Assembly: GCF_954871325.1 (NCBI RefSeq)
Contig: NC_088778.1
Coordinates: 16,023,666 to 16,087,665 of the forward strand
DNA from: Gordionus sp. m RMFG-2023
Taxonomy: Eukaryota; Nematomorpha; Gordioida; Chordodea; Parachordodidae
Reading direction: 5' to 3'
Length of the DNA: 64,000 nucleotides
Below are positions 59,727 through 64,000 of the stretch, in pieces. Each line of letters starts with the position of its first letter. The stretch's first letter is position 1. The position numbers were made by a program, and so were the translations under genes. The notes beneath the pieces were generated by a model that was given only the letters and a program-made list of their open reading frames with translations, was not told the origin of the DNA and did no database searches.

Positions 59727-62426
59727 GTTTTGACCTTTTAAATTACAATATTTTGAAATTTAAAAATTAAAAATATATTCTTATATATTTCGTTAGTCAA
59801 TTCGCGAAGTACGTCTTTGTCAACCCTCATTTTTATGGAGGTTTCGCCTCCATACTCCCATTTGTGGGCCTTCGGCTCGCTTTTACCCAACCTTATGCCG
59901 GGACCCTTTTATTGGCTTGTTCATATTTTACATGTTTTTATTCTTTCTTATATTTTTGGGAAAAAATGCCTAAAACGATTGGTTAAATACAATATTACAG
60001 TTATCACATTTCTACTCTATGAAATGATAATCCATATTTTATTTTAAGAATTACACATATAATATCATACTAATTGAACATAAAAACATACTTAACGCAA
60101 TAGCGCCTATAATTAAATAAATATTACACAGAAAATAATATGAATTGCACATATAAAATTATTACATATTGCACTATAAAACTGATTGTGTGCATATCAT
60201 AGCATCAAAGATTCTTATAAACACATCATTGATTACACTTGGTTGGAGTTATTTTTATCTTGTAATATTTCAACTCTCATTAGATTCCTCACTATCACAA
60301 ATTATATCATCAATATTTTCATTAACATGCTTATTAAATCTTTATAAATACTGACAAATGAAGACAAATCAAGTCCTAATTTGTCGCTGAATACATTTTC
60401 AAATTGTGTAACTTTCTTTAAGGCTTTTCAGAAATACCTTAGATATTTATTTTATTAAAATTTTTCGAATACTAATATTGCACATATATAAACTCTTTAT
60501 TCACCGAAAATATTTTGGCTGTTAAACTATTTATAATTTGATCATTTATAGGATGAAATTCTATAAAAATATATATTATTTGGATCTTCGGACGTTCATC
60601 TTTGCATTCATCGCTATTTTCCTTGTTAGAATTATTTTAGTTGATAGCATTTCATTTTGTAAATCTTCAAATTTTTAGTATGTAGATATAATAGAGTTGC
60701 CTTGTATTTCAAAAAAATCAAAGTGAATTTAACGTTTTAAATTTACCCAGATTTTCAATTAAAGATTTAGCTAGTTATAAGGTTAGTTTTTGCTTTTCTC
60801 TTTATCATATAACTATCTAAGGTCTTTTTCACGTGCTTACCACCTTGTTTCACCTATTTATTTGTAACTAAACAGCCACATTTACCCAAATAATTATTTT
60901 CGCCAAGATCAGCTGCTCTCATGTACTATATATTTGCAAACTAATGTTTGCTACCTATTATATTAAATTCTTAATTTTACCGAGAACCATTAACTTATAA
61001 CGGTTGTCTTTGACTTAAAATTATTAGGGAATTTCTTCCCTTGAATTTTTATTTATCTTGAAGTTTCAGCTTTCATTTTCTACGTTTGCTTTTAAAAATA
61101 GCCTTTTCTGAATGGTTTCTAAATATTTTACCAATTTTTAATATAATTTGTATTATATTTTCAAGATTGTTAAGTGTTTTATTGTGGTCTAATCCTTAAA
61201 TTGTTTTACATGAAAACTTTATTATTTCAAATATTTGTTTAATTACATGGATATTATTGCGAATCTCTCGATTCTTTTCATTTATCATTTTAAAGCTAAT
61301 TGAAGATTTTAAAATAATGTATAAAGACTTTCATTTAAAGAAAAACGCTTTTTTTTGTTAAAATAAAAACCATAAATAGCATCTAAATGATAATTCTCAA
61401 AAAATTAGTATGACATTCTAAATGCTAAAATGATTACTTTATATATACATATATATGAAAACGATATGAGAAAGTCATAACTTATATGATAAAAAGAAAG
61501 AATATATTTTTCCTGATCGGCCTCTTTTTTTCATTTTTTTACTGATCGGCCTCAAAAATAGACATTTTTTCGCTGCCTCGTGGGCAAAATGCCCACTTGG
61601 TTTTATGGCCAGTCCTCTCCTGATAGTCAATGTGTTTAATATTTTACAATTGCCTGATATTTATTGGATAAGTATTTAACACATTTTGAATGTATTTTCA
61701 GAAAAAATAGATTATTAAAATTTAAATAAATGATTTAAAGCAATAGCACAATAAAGTTGATACGTTTTTTTAAACATTATACATTAGCTTAACCAAAGGT
61801 GGGCGGAAACGGGAAATGATTTAAAAATATCAAATAAAATTTATAGTTAAGAAAACCATCTAAAGGTTTCCCTTACAAAAATCCCGGGATACGTCAGTGA
61901 CATTATGAAAATCCGATTTTGTCAAAAATGTATTCTAGTATGTATCCTCTAAATTTCAGGAAATTTAATTATGAACATTTGAGTAATTTTATATGTGAAC
62001 TGTCTAAGATAGTGTAGTTAAACGGTTCGATTTGAGCCGATTTTTAAAAATGCTAACTCAATATTTTAGCCAGAAAATAATTGTCTAAGCCTCGAGATTT
62101 CTTTGATATAGGTTCAAACCTTTGTTCCACCTATGAGCAAAAATCTTAGGACTTGTATAATATTTTTCTGGTTAAAATATTGAGTTAGCCGTTTATAAAA
62201 ATCGGCTCAAAATGAGCCGTTTAACAACACTAGTCTAAGATATTAATCAGTCAATGCACGTACTATGATTATTCGAATTTAATCTATATTAACATAACAT
62301 TTTGCGTTTTCTTCTCTTTTTTTCGACTAACCCTTAACTCAAACATATTTAATTTTTTAAAATGCAATCATATAGTCATGTCATTTTTTTAAAACACATT
62401 ATACGCCATATTTTACTTTATCATAG
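59727..62426. other. SIPA1L intron 6 (2.7 kb)
   Basis: GTTTTG to ATCATAG. Contains the MITE at 62010-62232. 59817-59900 is locally GC-richer (GGAGGTTTCGCCTCC, a palindrome) and 61550-61610 has CTGATCGGCCTC twice. No gene. The weak frames at 59817-60354 are not supported. Confidence 0.65.
62010..62232. mobile_element. hAT-type MITE (TAGTGTAGTTAAAC family), TSD GTCTAAGA
   Basis: Starts TAGTGTAGTTAAACGG and ends CCGTTTAACAACACTA. Pairing arms of about 70 bp include GAGCCGATTTTTAAAAATGC. GTCTAAGA is duplicated exactly at 62002-62009 and 62233-62240. Same family as 43163-43375. 223 bp. Confidence 0.9.
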
Positions 62427-62786
62427 CTGAATCAACGGGTCTTTATTCGCTATATACGTCGATCCCTCCCGACGTGCAAGTTATGTTTCATGTATCAACT
62501 TTGCTCCCATTCACTCCCAATAATCGACAACAGTTACCCCGCAAGAGGCATATTGGCAATGACGTCGTTACTATAGTATTCCAAGACCCGCCAGCTGACT
62601 ACACCTTACCTTCCAATTCTCAATCACATTCCTCTACTTCAAACTCAAGGTTAACTACATCTACCCAAGTTGCACTTTCTTCTACTCCTTTCTCCCCCAA
62701 ACGCATACGTTCTCACTTTCAACACGTTTTCTTGGTAGTGAAGCCGATACTCTCATTTAGTAATGATCGCCCCATTGGTTACTGTG
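62427..62786 (+). CDS. SIPA1L: SIPA1L-like RapGAP, exon 7 (catalytic core)
   Basis: Acceptor ATCATAG at 62426; phase 1 in (split codon Thr). Encodes [11 protein letters not shown], then [37 protein letters not shown] and [13 protein letters not shown]. This is the RapGAP core, which stimulates GTP hydrolysis by Rap. The Asn of HIGND (codon 62558-62560, residue about 1348) corresponds to the catalytic asparagine thumb of Rap1GAP and is present. Between VFQDP and [10 protein letters not shown] lie about 30 extra Ser/Thr-rich residues (about 1360-1390) where human SIPA1L1 has only a few. The donor is probably GTGAAA at 62787 after GYC; the frame read through instead runs to a stop at 62812. Confidence 0.94.
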
Positions 62787-63557
62787 GTGAAACATTTCCC
62801 AGTTACAAGTAGTTATTTTTTGAGAATTGAATATTAACCCACCTCCTATCAGACTTTTAAAATGCGTAACCTTGATTATTAAAAGACAGATTGTAAATTC
62901 ATTTTATTCATTATAAAAAATTAGGGTTAATGTCAATCTAGAAAATTTAATTATTCTTTATTTATGAGATGGGACTTGGAGGGAAGATCTAACTTGGTAA
63001 TCATTTGGCACAATTAATTTTTGGTCAGAAATTTTGATATAATTTTATTTCATTTACAGTGTTGACCAGATTTGATGGAAAACATTTCCATATTTTTTAA
63101 TTTATTTGAAAATAAAATTATTTGACTTGCAAAAAATTGTTAAAATAACATATTTATATATTCTTATCAATTTTTACAATTTAAATAATTTTATTTACAA
63201 ACGAAATTAAAAAATATGAAAATGTTTTAAATTAAATCTGCACAACATTGTATATAAAGTTCTGATCCATTCTATAAATATGCAGTATTCTTTATTTATT
63301 TATAAAATTTTACATCTTAAATTTAAAATATTTTTTTTCAAAATGATCTATTTGGCATGTAAGTTTAAGAAAAATCTGACAAATTATTTTGGCTCATAAT
63401 TATGTTATAATAACTTGATCTATGTATTCAATTTAGACTTAGAATGCTTTTTATACATTTTTAATTAGTCTTAAAAATATAAATCACGTAGGTATCTCAA
63501 TCTCATTATTACAACATAAATATAGAATAAATTGTTAAAAATAAAATAGAATGGCAG
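62787..63557. other. SIPA1L intron 7 (0.77 kb)
   Basis: AT-rich with no gene. 63080-63230 resembles the interior of hAT copy B near 10600-10750, in inverted form (TTTATTTGAAAATAAAATTA, TTGACTTGCAAAAAATTG), a decayed hAT fragment. Splice ends are the least certain of this gene. Confidence 0.55.
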
Positions 63558-63656
63558 TATCGAGGTCAAAGGATGTAGAACCATTTGGGCCACTTTTACC
63601 TGATGATGGAATATTTGACGATCCTACGGATTTTCGAAACTTTTTACTCGCTAAAT
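63558..63656 (+). CDS. SIPA1L: SIPA1L-like RapGAP, exon 8 (gene continues beyond window)
   Basis: Encodes SRSKDVEPFGPLLPDDGIF and then FRNFLLAK before a GTTAGA donor at 63657. Human SIPA1L1 has VTRSKDVPPFGPPIPKG...FRDFLLAKVINAENAA at this place. I placed the acceptor after GGCAG (63557) because that phase fits the only possible donors of exon 7. A site after AAATAG (63549) gives a better protein match (MAVSRSKD) but the wrong phase. The rest of the RapGAP domain and the PDZ and coiled-coil parts must lie to the right of 64000. Confidence 0.88.
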
Positions 63657-64000
63657 GTTAGATTATAAAGAATAATAATTACGCATTATCGTTATTTTAA
63701 AGATATTTATAATTATGTATGAGCCAAAATTATTATTTTTATAGAATTGGCTATTTTTATTTTACATTTTTTTTACCGGTGCCGATCTGGTACCAAATCT
63801 AATACCCATCGTTCTTGAAAATTTTATCATAGATAGGAGGAATAATTTAATAATTCTTCTGGAGATGAAAATTTTGTGACAATACGCATTTTCCTGCTTT
63901 ATTAAATTAAAAAAGTTGACCAAATTATCTGAAATTTATAGGAAATTTATTTTACTGGAATACATTTCCTATAAATCAGATCTTCACATTTAAAACAAAT
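63657..64000. other. Start of SIPA1L intron 8, cut by the window edge
   Basis: AT-rich and without an exon that continues the NAENAA region of the RapGAP domain. Confidence 0.55.

Noticed and set aside
63080-63230. Possible extra SIPA1L exon in intron 7
   Set aside because: The sequence is a decayed inverted fragment of the hAT interior seen at 10600-10750.

Overview
The window is about three-quarters A+T and eukaryotic. It holds long intergenic deserts, introns of 0.07 to 3.8 kb, GT-AG splice sites, the standard genetic code and a dense layer of transposable elements. The two recognisable host genes, a TCF21-class bHLH factor and a SIPA1L-class Rap GTPase-activating protein, are animal genes. 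I therefore read the window as an AT-rich invertebrate metazoan genome; the sequence does not let me name the phylum.

Layout. 1-5600: mostly repeat, with a 1,972-bp hAT copy carrying a perfect 8-bp target-site duplication (TSD). 5625-6404 (minus): the bHLH gene, ending at a good splice donor. 6.4-15 kb: a signal-peptide exon candidate at 8.3 kb, a second hAT copy of the same subfamily in opposite orientation (10475-12542) and a decayed piggyBac transposase (about 13.6-14.1 kb). 15.16-15.66 kb: a small two-exon secreted-peptide candidate. 15983-18271: a 2.3-kb foldback element. 19.6-29.6 kb: a transposon graveyard with a deleted hAT, gag-like debris, a nearly complete hAT transposase with three tiny introns, and a broken Ty3/gypsy retrotransposon. 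29.6-46 kb: tandem repeats, MITEs, and a hAT MITE into which a smaller MITE and a Helitron have inserted (42851-45684).

46.2 kb to the end: the SIPA1L-like gene on the plus strand. I can follow eight coding exons whose splice phases all agree; together they give at least 1,456 codons and cover the N-terminal region and most of the RapGAP domain. The gene runs off the right edge before its PDZ and coiled-coil parts. Its introns carry several MITEs with perfect 8-bp TSDs. Intron 5 is almost entirely one nested palindromic element, which contains an unidentified open frame.

A recurring theme is hAT-type insertion (8-bp TSDs) at every scale, together with a GC-rich CCGGGCC repeat family that makes small GC islands in an AT-rich background. 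I see no CRISPR array, rRNA or convincing intact tRNA. One tRNA-like (SINE-type) sequence lies near 45.4 kb.
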